From: UBA12202 sp049595035
GTDB taxonomy: Bacteria; Pseudomonadota; Alphaproteobacteria; Puniceispirillales; UBA1172
NCBI GenBank assembly: GCA_049595035.1
Contig: JBMYKD010000003.1
Location: 1-64,000 of the forward strand
Length of the DNA: 64,000 nucleotides
Direction of reading: 5' to 3'
Under the pieces are notes generated by a model. That model was not told the DNA's origin. It made no database searches and worked only from the letters and a program-made list of their open reading frames with translations. A program made the translations under genes and the position numbers. Positions 16,792 to 24,831 of this stretch are shown in pieces; position 1 is the stretch's first letter; each line of letters begins with the position of its first letter.

Positions 16792-17175
16792 ATGACCAAC
16801 CCACCAAATGCCCTTGTGCCAATCACACCTGCACAACCGCCTGCCGTGGTTCGGTCTGATGATGGTCATCCTCTTACTTTGGTCAAGGATGCGGTCAAAC
16901 TAGCCAATAAGGAAGAGGTACGAAATCAGCTTCCGGATATTCTTGGGCGAGCACTGGCGCGGACATGGATTGATGCCCCGTTTCATGAAAGCTTTTCCCG
17001 TGATCCGCAAGGCACACTAGCGATCCACGGGGTGGAAATGCCTGATAGCATGATCATTGAATTTCAGAAACCGGATAGCAATCGTCCACGCATTGTTGTT
17101 TATGAAAAAAAAGAACATTCCAAATTCCGAACACGGATTTTCTATTTACAGCTTGTTATGATGGCAGGGCGATAA
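16792..17175 (+). CDS. Protein with nitrile-hydratase-leader-like domain in flagellar locus
   Basis: A 127-residue cytosolic protein. Residues about 46-92 (LGRALARTWIDAPFHESFSR, then DPQGTLAIHGVEMPDSMIIE) resemble the nitrile hydratase alpha-subunit/NHLP leader pattern, in which a helical AxxDxxFRxxLxxDP segment precedes an xxLGIELP strand. The rest is a Pro-rich start and a short basic-hydrophobic tail (FRTRIFYLQLVMMAGR). There is no CTC catalytic motif of nitrile hydratase, so it is not the enzyme. It is followed after 3 bases by the Sel1-repeat gene. The function is unknown; the similarity was judged by eye. Confidence 0.6.
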   Translation: MTNPPNALVPITPAQPPAVVRSDDGHPLTLVKDAVKLANKEEVRNQLPDILGRALARTWIDAPFHESFSRDPQGTLAIHGVEMPDSMIIEFQKPDSNRPRIVVYEKKEHSKFRTRIFYLQLVMMAGR

Positions 17176-17178
17176 ACC

Positions 17179-17814
17179 ATGCACAGATATCTGATGATGG
17201 CAATATCAGTATGGTGGTTGAGTGGTGGTCTGGCTATCGCAGAAAATCATAGTGAAAATAAGAGTAATATTGCCACTAGTGATGAAACCTTCATGGAAGC
17301 GGTGGAAGCAGCCAAGTCTGGTAATTATACACATGCCTTTACCCTGTTCGAGATACAGGCAGAGGCCGCGCAACATGATGCCCAGTTTAATTTGGCCCTG
17401 TTGCTGAAATCTGGACGGGGAACGCCGCAACATTACCCGGACGCGCTAAAATGGGCCTGGCTTGCGCATCTGGGCGGCATTGAAAAAGCACAGATGCTGG
17501 CGGATGAAATTGTTGATCTGTTGCCTGAAGATACCACTGATAATGTTCGCGGTACTATTGCTGGTATGTTAAAGGAAAGAATTGATCAGGGCGATAAACG
17601 CGCCATCATGCAATATGCGCGATATTTTAACGAGATTCTTTATGAGCCAGATTATGAACAGGCTTATTTGTGGTATTCCATTGCTTCAGCAGTAGGTGTT
17701 GAAGGTGGCCAGGAAGCCAGAGATGAAGCCGCCAGCTATCTGGAACCTGAAACGATGATCGCATTACAAGAAGAAGCCAGAACAACCTATTACGGCTTGT
17801 CCTTTGGCAAGTAG
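17179..17814 (+). CDS. Secreted Sel1-repeat protein, possibly motor associated
   Basis: A 211-residue protein with an N-terminal signal peptide (about residues 1-21, ending GLAIA) and Sel1-type helical repeats: HDAQFNLALLLKSGRGTPQH and YEQAYLWYSIASAVGVEGGQ are typical. Vibrio MotX, the T-ring stator anchor, is also a secreted Sel1-repeat protein. Because FlgT and FlgP of the same ring system are present, a MotX-like job is possible, but Sel1 proteins are diverse and the assignment is inference. The gene starts 3 bases after the leader-like gene. Confidence 0.75.
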   Translation: MHRYLMMAISVWWLSGGLAIAENHSENKSNIATSDETFMEAVEAAKSGNYTHAFTLFEIQAEAAQHDAQFNLALLLKSGRGTPQHYPDALKWAWLAHLGGIEKAQMLADEIVDLLPEDTTDNVRGTIAGMLKERIDQGDKRAIMQYARYFNEILYEPDYEQAYLWYSIASAVGVEGGQEARDEAASYLEPETMIALQEEARTTYYGLSFGK

Positions 17815-17841
17815 CATCTAGCAGGCGAAAAAGGAGTTCAC

Positions 17842-18054
17842 ATGCAAGTCAAAATTCACTGGATCATTGACGGATTAGCCGATATGGAGGTTGAAACCCC
17901 GGAAGAGGCCGAAGCAAAAGTCGAAGACATGTTGAAAAAGGTTCTGGCGGATAACCCTGACCTGATCAACGTTCTTGGTGCGCGCGCTATTCAGGGAAAG
18001 GCATATCTGCCCGGATCAGAAGATGATATCAACGATGGTGAACATGAAAACTAG
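17842..18054 (+). CDS. Small acidic protein of unknown function
   Basis: A 70-residue cytosolic protein with a strong ribosome binding site (AAGGAG, 7 bases before the ATG). It opens with a beta strand and a helix (VKIHWIIDGLADMEVETPEE, then EAKVEDMLKKVL) and ends in an acidic tail. No family is recognised. It lies 27 bases after the Sel1-repeat gene and its end overlaps the following secreted-protein gene, so the three are probably co-transcribed. Confidence 0.65.
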   Translation: MQVKIHWIIDGLADMEVETPEEAEAKVEDMLKKVLADNPDLINVLGARAIQGKAYLPGSEDDINDGEHEN

Positions 18055-18322
18055 ATGGCATTACCTGATTGGTATGGCAATCATTTTTACTGCTGCCAGT
18101 TTTATCCCGTCCATGGATGCTTATGCAGCAGCCAGAACATATCAGTCCAAAGGTTCTCAGGAAAATCCGCGTCATGTTCTGGAAAAATGCCGTCTCAAAA
18201 CAGTTGAGGTTGTTGATGGCGTAACCATGTGTATCTATCGATCACAAACAGGAAGAAGAGTTACGCTTAGCAATGAAAACCCAAGCGCAGGTTGCCAGAA
18301 GCAATTTCAGTGTAAACGCTAA
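18044..18322 (+). CDS. Small secreted cysteine-containing protein
   Basis: No family is recognised. The start is taken at ATG 18044 inside the end of the previous gene (ATG 18035 is an alternative), giving 92 residues. The N-terminus is a signal peptide (MKTRWHYLIGMAIIF, with cleavage likely after AYAAA). The mature part is about 60 residues, basic, with four cysteines (EKCRLK, TMCIYR, AGCQKQFQC) that could form two disulfides in the periplasm. It is the last gene of the flagellar-side plus-strand run and converges on zur. Confidence 0.65.
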   Translation: MKTRWHYLIGMAIIFTAASFIPSMDAYAAARTYQSKGSQENPRHVLEKCRLKTVEVVDGVTMCIYRSQTGRRVTLSNENPSAGCQKQFQCKR

Positions 18323-18367
18323 AAACAGTTTCATATATATGGCTATCTGGCCGTCATCACGCCGTTA

Positions 18368-18784
18368 TCAGGACTGGCATGAATGACATATGCCGCGAAT
18401 TTCAATCGCGGATTTGGTAGGGATGAAAGTGAAGCTATCAAGAAGAATATCGACAGCTTTTTCAACAGCAACAGGTGGCAATTCTTTTACAATTCCGCAT
18501 GAATCACAAATCACGAAAGAGGCATTCAGGTTATCTGTTGAGCCGCATGATTCCATCTGACATGCCACATAGGCATTAAGGCTTTCCAGCCGATGAATAA
18601 GACCTAGTGCAATCAGCTGGTCAAGGGTGCGATAGACTTGCAAAGGTGCCCTGAACCCTTCATCGCGTAATTCATCAAGAATAGAATATGCCCCTAATGG
18701 GCGATCTGCATTAGCCAGCGTTTCAATAACAAGCGATTGTTTTTTCGTCAGTTTGATATCTGAGTTTTCATGATTAGCTAACAT
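18368..18784 (-). CDS. zur: Zinc uptake regulator Zur (Fur family)
   Basis: Zinc-responsive repressor of zinc uptake genes. The 138 residues comprise an N-terminal winged helix (LTKKQSLVIETLANADRPLG, then APLQVYRTLDQLIALGLIHR) and a metal-binding half with the structural zinc pairs CDSCG (about residue 94) and CHSCQ at the very end. It is encoded at the end of the znuCB strand, 38 bases after znuB, which makes Zur over Fur the natural choice. The target dyad is visible at 20466-20484. Confidence 0.9.
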   Translation of the reverse strand: MLANHENSDIKLTKKQSLVIETLANADRPLGAYSILDELRDEGFRAPLQVYRTLDQLIALGLIHRLESLNAYVACQMESCGSTDNLNASFVICDSCGIVKELPPVAVEKAVDILLDSFTFIPTKSAIEIRGICHSCQS

Positions 18785-18822
18785 GGTTTCTCCTACCTCT
18801 GTTCAAGAGGATTTGGAACGCT

Positions 18823-19626
18823 TTATTTTAACGTTATTTTCCGTTTCGGCAAAGACATAACTGATAGAACAAAACAAACCAGTGCAGCAACTACGATACT
18901 CGGGCCGGCCGGGATATCCCATTCCAGTGATCCCATCAATCCTGCCCAGACCGAAACCAATCCGATCAGGGACGACAATAATGCCATCTGTTCGGGTGAA
19001 GTGGAAAATCGCCGTGCTGTTGCGGCAGGAATAATCAGCAGGGCCGTGATCAGTAACACGCCGACAATTTTCATGGAAATAGCAATGACGCCGGCCATCA
19101 TGATCATGAAAATAAAATTGGCATGATCCGGACTGGTGCCTTCGGCGGTGGCAATTTCATAACTGACGGTGGCTGCAAATAGTGACCGCCAGATGATAAA
19201 GACAACGGCAAGAACGCCTATTCCGCCGCCCCAGATAATAGCCAGATCAAGCGGGGTAATGGCAAGAATATCACCAAAAAGAAACCCCATCAGATCCACC
19301 CTTACCCATGTCATAAAGGCCAGCACCACAAGACCAATGGCCAGGGTGGAATGAGAAAGCATCCCCAGCAAGGCATCAGATGACAGGTTGGCCCGACCCT
19401 GAAGAAACATGAGAAACAATGAAATGCCAATAGAAATACCAAAAACGGCAAGGGTGATATTGATATCAAATAGCAAAGCCAGTGCAATGCCAAGAAGCGC
19501 AGAATGCGATAGCGTATCCCCGAAATAGGCAAGCCGTCGCCAGATAATGATGCAGCCTAATGGCCCTGCCACAAGCGCAACCCCGATACCACCAAGAACC
19601 GCGCGGAAAAAGAAATCATCAAGCAT
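18823..19626 (-). CDS. znuB: Zinc ABC transporter permease ZnuB
   Basis: Membrane subunit of the high-affinity zinc importer, ABC-3 family. The start is set at ATG 19626 (MLDDFFFRAVLGGIG), with GGGGGA 7 bases upstream; longer frames only read back through znuC. The 267 residues hold about eight hydrophobic helices, with the conserved YFGDTLSHSALLGIALALL segment near residue 50. The gene overlaps the znuC stop by 8 bases, indicating coupled translation. Confidence 0.93.
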   Translation of the reverse strand: MLDDFFFRAVLGGIGVALVAGPLGCIIIWRRLAYFGDTLSHSALLGIALALLFDINITLAVFGISIGISLFLMFLQGRANLSSDALLGMLSHSTLAIGLVVLAFMTWVRVDLMGFLFGDILAITPLDLAIIWGGGIGVLAVVFIIWRSLFAATVSYEIATAEGTSPDHANFIFMIMMAGVIAISMKIVGVLLITALLIIPAATARRFSTSPEQMALLSSLIGLVSVWAGLMGSLEWDIPAGPSIVVAALVCFVLSVMSLPKRKITLK

Positions 19627-20404
19627 CGGCATTCCCCCCGGCGTCATGGTCGGTTTTGTGATGAATACGGCCATCCGGCAGATGTTCGTGATCATGTTTA
19701 TGTTCATAAAAGGCAAGGCCAGAAGTGGCATGATTACCAAAGAGGGATTTAAACTCGTCACTGGAAGCCACATTGGCAGGCGTGCCAGAACAACAGACAT
19801 GACCATTTAAACAGATCACCCTGTCTGTTGTTGACATGACAATATGCAGATTATGGGAAATTAGCAGAACCCCGCAATTCAGTTTATTGCGGATATTTTC
19901 GATCAGGCTGAACAGCGCTAACTCACCGTGAGAATCCACCCCCTGAACAGGTTCATCAAGCACCAGAAAATCAGGTGAACGCAGAATAGCCCGCGCCAGC
20001 AGGACGCGTTGAAACTCACCACCCGACAGATGGCTCATCTGGTCATGGATCAGATGAAGCGTATCGGTTGACGCCAGCGCATCTTCGATTTCTGTTCGGC
20101 TTGCCCGATTGGTCAGGGTAAGGAAGCGCGATACCGATAAGGGGAGCGTCCAGTTCAAATCCAGTTTCTGGGGGACATAGCCAACATGCAGATTGGGTTT
20201 GCGGAAAGCCTTGCCTTCATCTGGTTTAAGCAATCCGAGGGTTAATTTGGCGGTGGTCGATTTTCCAGACCCGTTAGGCCCGATCAGGGTTACAATCTCA
20301 CCGGCAGAAACACTCATCGAGACGCCGCGCACCAGCCATCGGGATGATCTAAAAATTCCGGCATGTTCAAGCGATACGAGCATTTCCGATTCTTTCAACA
20401 GCAT
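19619..20404 (-). CDS. znuC: Zinc ABC transporter ATPase ZnuC
   Basis: ATP-binding subunit that powers zinc import. In 261 residues it shows Walker A GPNGSGKST (about 43-51), the Q-loop region, the signature LSGGEFQRV (about 126-134) and Walker B FLVLDEPVQG. The C-terminus has a His-rich stretch (HKHDHEHLPDGRIHH), as in other ZnuC proteins. The ATG at 20404 is preceded by AAGGTG; a second ATG eight codons in (20383) is possible. It is transcribed away from znuA from the region holding the Zur box. Confidence 0.93.
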   Translation of the reverse strand: MLLKESEMLVSLEHAGIFRSSRWLVRGVSMSVSAGEIVTLIGPNGSGKSTTAKLTLGLLKPDEGKAFRKPNLHVGYVPQKLDLNWTLPLSVSRFLTLTNRASRTEIEDALASTDTLHLIHDQMSHLSGGEFQRVLLARAILRSPDFLVLDEPVQGVDSHGELALFSLIENIRNKLNCGVLLISHNLHIVMSTTDRVICLNGHVCCSGTPANVASSDEFKSLFGNHATSGLAFYEHKHDHEHLPDGRIHHKTDHDAGGNADA

Positions 20405-20465
20405 CTATTAACACCTTATCATAATGGCGCAGAAAGGATTGTCATTTTAAATATTGCGCTTTAAA

Positions 20466-20484
20466 AATGTTATGTTATAACATT
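20466..20484. promoter_or_regulatory. Zur box between znuC and znuA
   Basis: A dyad of 8-base arms around a 3-base centre, AATGTTAT-GTT-ATAACATT, in the divergent znuC/znuA spacer. It matches the proteobacterial Zur operator pattern (ATGTTATAATATAACAT type). It is 62 bases from the znuC start and 65 from the znuA start, so a single operator could repress both directions when zinc is plentiful. Confidence 0.85.
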
Positions 20485-20548
20485 AAATATGATATGGTTA
20501 TTGCACAAATCCAGATCAATTTAAACCCTTTCTTTGTTGAGGTATGAT

Positions 20549-21514
20549 ATGCGCCTGATGACATTCACCTGCTTTGCCGCCACTATCTTTATGTCCGGAA
20601 TCACAGCGGCCAGTGCCGAAGTAAATGTGGTTACATCGATTAAGCCGGTTCATTCGCTGGTGACAGCGGTCATGGAAGGCGTAGGCAAGCCAGCCCTGAT
20701 CATCGAAGGGACAGGTTCGCCCCATCATTATGCCCTGAAGCCATCACAGGCCAGATTATTGCAGAATGCTGAACTGGTGTTCTGGATTGGCCCGAATATC
20801 GAAACATTTCTGGAAAGCCAGATTGAGGGCATTGCAACAAATGCCATATCGGTGCCGTTAATCGATAGCCATGGTCTGATCAAAATCAGCATCCGTGAAG
20901 GCGGGGATTTTGACAGTCATGATCATGATGATCACGCTGACCATGACGACCATGACGATCACGCTGACCATGACGACCATGATGATCACGGCGGGTTTGA
21001 CCAGCATATCTGGCTAGACCCTGTTAACGCCAAGGTCATGCTTCATGAAATTGAAACCGCGTTATCCGCCGCCGACCCGCAACATGCCAGCATCTATGCG
21101 GCGAATGCCGAGGGTATGATACAACAGCTAGATGCATTGATAATTGACGTTCAGATGGAATTAGAACCCGTGAAACATAAAGGCTATATCGTGTTCCATG
21201 ATGCCTATCAGTATTACGAAAACCGTTTTGGCATGTCGGCGGTGGGGTCAATCACGGTGTCACCGGAAACCATGCCGGGGGCAAAACGGGTGAGCGAGTT
21301 GCAGGAAAAATTGCGGGCACTGGATGCGACTTGTGTGTTTTCCGAACCGCAATTTGAACCCAAGCTGGTTGCCACCATCATCGAAAATACCAATGCGCGG
21401 ACGGGCGTTCTGGACCCGTTGGGGGCATCTATCCCCGGCGGGGCTGATCATTATATATCACTGATCCGGAATATGACCCATGCCCTGAAAACCTGCCTGT
21501 CCGAGAAGGGCTAG
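20549..21514 (+). CDS. znuA: Zinc-binding periplasmic protein ZnuA
   Basis: Solute-binding protein that captures zinc for ZnuBC. The start at ATG 20549 has GAGG 7 bases before it and gives 321 residues with a signal peptide ending at about AASA. Zinc ligands are visible: SPHHYALKPS (first His), then DQHIWLDPVNA, FHDAYQYYENRFG and the Glu/Asp segment late in the protein. A His/Asp-rich loop at about residues 122-150 holds ten histidines and is typical of ZnuA; it is built from a 27-base DNA repeat (20930-20983). It is divergent from znuCB and under the shared Zur box. Confidence 0.95.
   Translation: MRLMTFTCFAATIFMSGITAASAEVNVVTSIKPVHSLVTAVMEGVGKPALIIEGTGSPHHYALKPSQARLLQNAELVFWIGPNIETFLESQIEGIATNAISVPLIDSHGLIKISIREGGDFDSHDHDDHADHDDHDDHADHDDHDDHGGFDQHIWLDPVNAKVMLHEIETALSAADPQHASIYAANAEGMIQQLDALIIDVQMELEPVKHKGYIVFHDAYQYYENRFGMSAVGSITVSPETMPGAKRVSELQEKLRALDATCVFSEPQFEPKLVATIIENTNARTGVLDPLGASIPGGADHYISLIRNMTHALKTCLSEKG
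20930..20983 (+). repeat. Two tandem 27-base units in the znuA histidine loop
   Basis: Two nearly identical 27-base units (starting GATCACGCTGACCATGACG at 20930 and again at 20957) encode the repeated DHADHDDHD block. They look like a recent in-frame duplication, and the number of units could vary between strains. Confidence 0.8.
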
Positions 21515-21553
21515 ATCATCCTCTATTCCTATCTGATGGGGGTGGGGATGGGG

Positions 21554-22768
21554 TTACCTTTCCCCCGTTGAGGATTTCCCAGATTTTTCAAGTATCTCAC
21601 AGCATTGCTTCATCATGTCTTCATGAGGTGTCTTTCCGGCATCTGATTTTTTGTAATAAAGCCGTTCCATGCGATCCGCGGTATTATTATTCATCCATGA
21701 TTCCATATAGGCCATAATCAGGTTACTTCGTTTGATTTTCAAATCCTGACTGCTATCAAAATCACTCTGATAATATTCAAGGCTATTCATCACATTAAGG
21801 CGGCTGAAATAATCCTGTTCGAGGATATGTGCGTGCATGATGGCTTGCCCTGTGATGCGTAACCCCCAGATAATGGGCATGATCAGGAAACCCAGAATTG
21901 AAAAAAGGGGCAAGAAACTTAATGGACTGGAAGCATTATTTTGACCAATAATATTTTTAGTGATCCCAGTAAAACAAAGAAATTCAGTAAAACAGAAAAC
22001 CGGTGAAAAATACCCCCCTATGATATAAAAAAGTGTAACGAGCAAACCGATCTGAATACATCGTAACCACCAGCGACTGTTTTTCTGTTCTTCAATGGAT
22101 TTTTCAAGGGCATCAGTTATTTCTTTTCTCTGTTTAATAGCGTTGGGAGTTTCGGCGCGCTTAAGCGCGATTTCAGCGGCTAATCTGTTTTTTTGAATGC
22201 TCTCATTATATGGATTTAACCGCAACGCTTCATCAAGGTCTTTTATAGATTCTTCATATTTGCCCAGAGCGTGATTTGCTAAACCCCTGCTATTCCATGC
22301 GAAGTCATTATCCGGATTTAAGCGAATGGCTTTATCATAATCCGCCATCGCGCCGTGATGATCACCTAGACAGCTTTTTGCCTCGCCTCTATTTGCCCAT
22401 GCGAATCCATCATCTGGGTTTAACGCAATGGCTTTATCATAATCTGCAATCGCGCCGTGATGATCACCTAGATGATATTTTGCCAAACCTCTGTTATTCC
22501 ATGCTTTATCATTTTCCGGGTTTAAGCGAAGGGCTTTATTACAATCTTCAATGGCACCGTGATGATCACCTAGACGGCTTTTTGCCCCGCCTCTATTACT
22601 CCATGCTTTATCATTTTCGGGATCAAGGGTGATGGCTTCATCCAGGTAACCAATGGCTTTATTTGCCAGTTGGGTTTTATGTTCTGGTTCATTTTGAAGG
22701 CTAACTAGAAGACGCCCCGCCTGTTCCACCAGCTCTTGTGCTTTTTTCTTATCATCATCTGAAGCCAT
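21554..22768 (-). CDS. TPR-repeat membrane protein
   Basis: A 404-residue protein of unknown role. Residues about 35-205 hold five tetratricopeptide repeats of 34 residues, several nearly identical (AWNNRGLAKYHLGDHHGAIA is one). A charged helical linker follows (about 205-235), then two or three hydrophobic segments (about 238-262 and 285-312) and a cytosolic C-terminal region of about 90 residues. The TPR units are probably cytosolic and may bind a partner protein. The gene converges on znuA and has a CtrA-like dyad 44 bases upstream of its ATG. Confidence 0.8.
   Translation of the reverse strand: MASDDDKKKAQELVEQAGRLLVSLQNEPEHKTQLANKAIGYLDEAITLDPENDKAWSNRGGAKSRLGDHHGAIEDCNKALRLNPENDKAWNNRGLAKYHLGDHHGAIADYDKAIALNPDDGFAWANRGEAKSCLGDHHGAMADYDKAIRLNPDNDFAWNSRGLANHALGKYEESIKDLDEALRLNPYNESIQKNRLAAEIALKRAETPNAIKQRKEITDALEKSIEEQKNSRWWLRCIQIGLLVTLFYIIGGYFSPVFCFTEFLCFTGITKNIIGQNNASSPLSFLPLFSILGFLIMPIIWGLRITGQAIMHAHILEQDYFSRLNVMNSLEYYQSDFDSSQDLKIKRSNLIMAYMESWMNNNTADRMERLYYKKSDAGKTPHEDMMKQCCEILEKSGKSSTGER
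22355..22574 (-). repeat. Near-identical 102-base TPR-coding repeats
   Basis: The 16-base word GTGATGATCACCTAGA (plus-strand reading) recurs at 22355, 22457 and 22559, exactly 102 bases (34 codons) apart. Surrounding bases are also highly similar, indicating recent amplification of TPR units inside the gene. Copy-number change by recombination is plausible. Confidence 0.85.
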
Positions 22769-22811
22769 GCGAAGCCCCCAAAATTACGTTTTCGGAAGGC
22801 TACACCATAAA

Positions 22812-22830
22812 GGTTAAGATATCGTTAACC
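22812..22830. promoter_or_regulatory. CtrA-type dyad upstream of the TPR gene
   Basis: GGTTAA-GATATCG-TTAACC is a perfect 6-base inverted repeat and matches the alphaproteobacterial CtrA pattern TTAA-N7-TTAAC in both directions. It lies 44 bases upstream of the TPR gene start. This could be a cell-cycle-controlled promoter, or an operator for another dimeric regulator. A chance match is possible. Confidence 0.4.
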
Positions 22831-22910
22831 GGATGAGGGGGCAGAAAAAGTCATTCCTGCCCGCATCATCACATGAAAGCATCAGCACATGAAAAATGCC
22901 GCCGCCGCGC

Positions 22911-23819
22911 CTATACGTCTTGCGGGTCGCGTTCGGTATAAAGAAAATAAAATGCCAGACTGCCAATCACAATCAGGGAACCGAACACCATCATCAGGCT
23001 TGGCCGTTCGCCGGTGCCAGCCCAGACCCATAGCGGCCCCATAATGCTTTCGGTCAGCATGATCAGCCCGACTGTCGTCGCCGAGGTATAGCGCGGCGCC
23101 ACCATCAGCGCGAAAAACGCCAGCGGCAATACTAGTATCCCCATGGTCAGAAGCGCCAGTGCTTTATCCATATCCGCCGGAAAGGCCGGTGCCGCCATGG
23201 CCAGCAATAGCCATGCCACCACTACGGTCAGCAGATTGGCCGTGCCGGTTGATAGCATGGTCGGCAATGCCGGATAACGGCGTTTCAGCACCATGGCAAA
23301 GCCCAGCCCTGCCGCCGTGAAAATCCCCAACAGCCCGCCTATCACCGGACTGCCAGTTGGGGCGCCCACCGCTTCATGCCCGCTGGTCACCACAATGATG
23401 ATCCCGATGGCACAGAACAGCACCGTTATCCATGTCTGAATTGTTGGTCTTTCCCCCAGCATGGGGATGGAAAACAGCACCGTGAAAATCGGCATGGTGG
23501 CAAGCGCGGTCAGCATCACAATCGCCGATGTCATGGTAATCCCCACCGCAAAGGTAATCGCATCAACCGTGAATACCCCGATCAGCAATAATCCCACCGG
23601 CGTCAGGGCAACACGGATATCCTGTTCCAGCCGGCGATAGGAAAACACCAGCCATAACAATAGCAAGGTGCATCCCATCAGCAAGCCGCGCCAGAATAAC
23701 AGCCCCATGCCTTCAAATCCGGTGATCCGGATCAATAGCGCATCTGGTGCCAGCAATATCACACCCAGCCACGCGATTAAGGCGCCGTTTGGCTGGCCTG
23801 ATTTGCTTATCGACATCAT
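22911..23819 (-). CDS. DMT-superfamily (EamA) transporter
   Basis: A 302-residue inner-membrane protein with about ten hydrophobic helices in two EamA halves, of the drug/metabolite exporter superfamily. Its start lies 4 bases after the stop of the amidohydrolase gene, so it is the last gene of the peptide-uptake operon. One idea is export of a product or excess amino acid released by that enzyme, but the substrate cannot be read from the sequence. Confidence 0.85.
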   Translation of the reverse strand: MMSISKSGQPNGALIAWLGVILLAPDALLIRITGFEGMGLLFWRGLLMGCTLLLLWLVFSYRRLEQDIRVALTPVGLLLIGVFTVDAITFAVGITMTSAIVMLTALATMPIFTVLFSIPMLGERPTIQTWITVLFCAIGIIIVVTSGHEAVGAPTGSPVIGGLLGIFTAAGLGFAMVLKRRYPALPTMLSTGTANLLTVVVAWLLLAMAAPAFPADMDKALALLTMGILVLPLAFFALMVAPRYTSATTVGLIMLTESIMGPLWVWAGTGERPSLMMVFGSLIVIGSLAFYFLYTERDPQDV

Positions 23820-23823
23820 ATCA

Positions 23824-24831
23824 TTATGTTCCTATCAGATCACGGATCACCGGCAGATGATCATCCGCCGCCACATCTGCCTGCCAGACCCCGCGACAGA
23901 TGGCCCGTGTCATACATAATGCCGCCCCATGACCAAGCATGGCCAGATCATGGGCATCACATGGCACATCATGCTGGCCAGTAGATACAGCGAAGATCAG
24001 ATCACCATCAAGCGGCGTATGCGAGGGCTGAACCGCACGGGCTATGCCATCATGGGCGGCGGTGGCAAGACGCGTCAGGCCGGCTTTATCCAGTTTCAGA
24101 TTGGTGGCAACAATCCCGATCACGGTATTGCTATTGGCATGGGGATGCTGTTTCGTCCGCACATCAAGCGGATCATAATGCAGCGGCATACCGCGCGCGC
24201 CATATTCATCATCTATTTCGCATGAAGCGCCCCAGAACCGGTTGCTATCAGGGCAATGCACGCTTCCCATCGGATTGGCAACAGCAAGCGCGCCTATCAT
24301 TACCCCATTATCAAAAGCAAGGGAGGCCGAGCCCAGCCCGCCTTTCACCGTGGCGGTTGTGGCTCCTGTTCCGGCACCATGACTACCTAGCTGGAAATCT
24401 GTTCCAGCCGCATCATAAGCGTGTCGCCCCAATGTGGAATAGGGGTTTTCTGTCCATGATTTATCCCCGCCATTAAGCAAATCAAAAATGATGGCTGCCG
24501 GAACAATCGGTACGGTCTGATCGCCCACCGAAAAGCCGCGGCCAGATTGATGAAGCCGTGCCATCACACCAGATGCTGCATCAAGCCCATGCGCGGAGCC
24601 GCCCGCCAGCACCAGTGCATCCACCGCCTGCACCATTTTATCAGGGGCTAGCAAATCGGTTTCACGGCTGCCGGGGGCACCACCCATCACATGCATGGCG
24701 GCGGTGAATGGCTGATCAGCTGTCAGCACGGTAACCCCTGATTTGATCTGGATATCCATGGCGTGACCAACATATAACCCATCAATATCGGTAATCAGAT
24801 TCCGGCGGCCGGGTGATTTCATTTTCATCAT
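23824..24831 (-). CDS. P1-family N-terminal-nucleophile amidohydrolase (DmpA/NylC-like)
   Basis: Cytosolic hydrolase of the DmpA/NylC fold, whose members are aminopeptidases or amide hydrolases activated by self-cleavage. The 335 residues show the family core LVLAGGSAHGLDAASGVMAR (about 73-92), GAGTGATTATVKGGLGSAS (about 152-170) and the cleavage region ANSNTVIGIVATN. The expected scissile bond is Asn235-Thr236, giving a Thr nucleophile as in NylC rather than the Gly-Ser bond of DmpA. The start overlaps the stop of the transporter fusion gene (ATGA), so it probably handles an imported peptide or amide. Confidence 0.88.
   Translation of the reverse strand: MMKMKSPGRRNLITDIDGLYVGHAMDIQIKSGVTVLTADQPFTAAMHVMGGAPGSRETDLLAPDKMVQAVDALVLAGGSAHGLDAASGVMARLHQSGRGFSVGDQTVPIVPAAIIFDLLNGGDKSWTENPYSTLGRHAYDAAGTDFQLGSHGAGTGATTATVKGGLGSASLAFDNGVMIGALAVANPMGSVHCPDSNRFWGASCEIDDEYGARGMPLHYDPLDVRTKQHPHANSNTVIGIVATNLKLDKAGLTRLATAAHDGIARAVQPSHTPLDGDLIFAVSTGQHDVPCDAHDLAMLGHGAALCMTRAICRGVWQADVAADDHLPVIRDLIGT

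Noticed and set aside
16792..17175. Nitrile hydratase alpha subunit
   Set aside because: Only the leader-like helical region is similar; the cysteine metal-binding motif and most of the subunit are absent.
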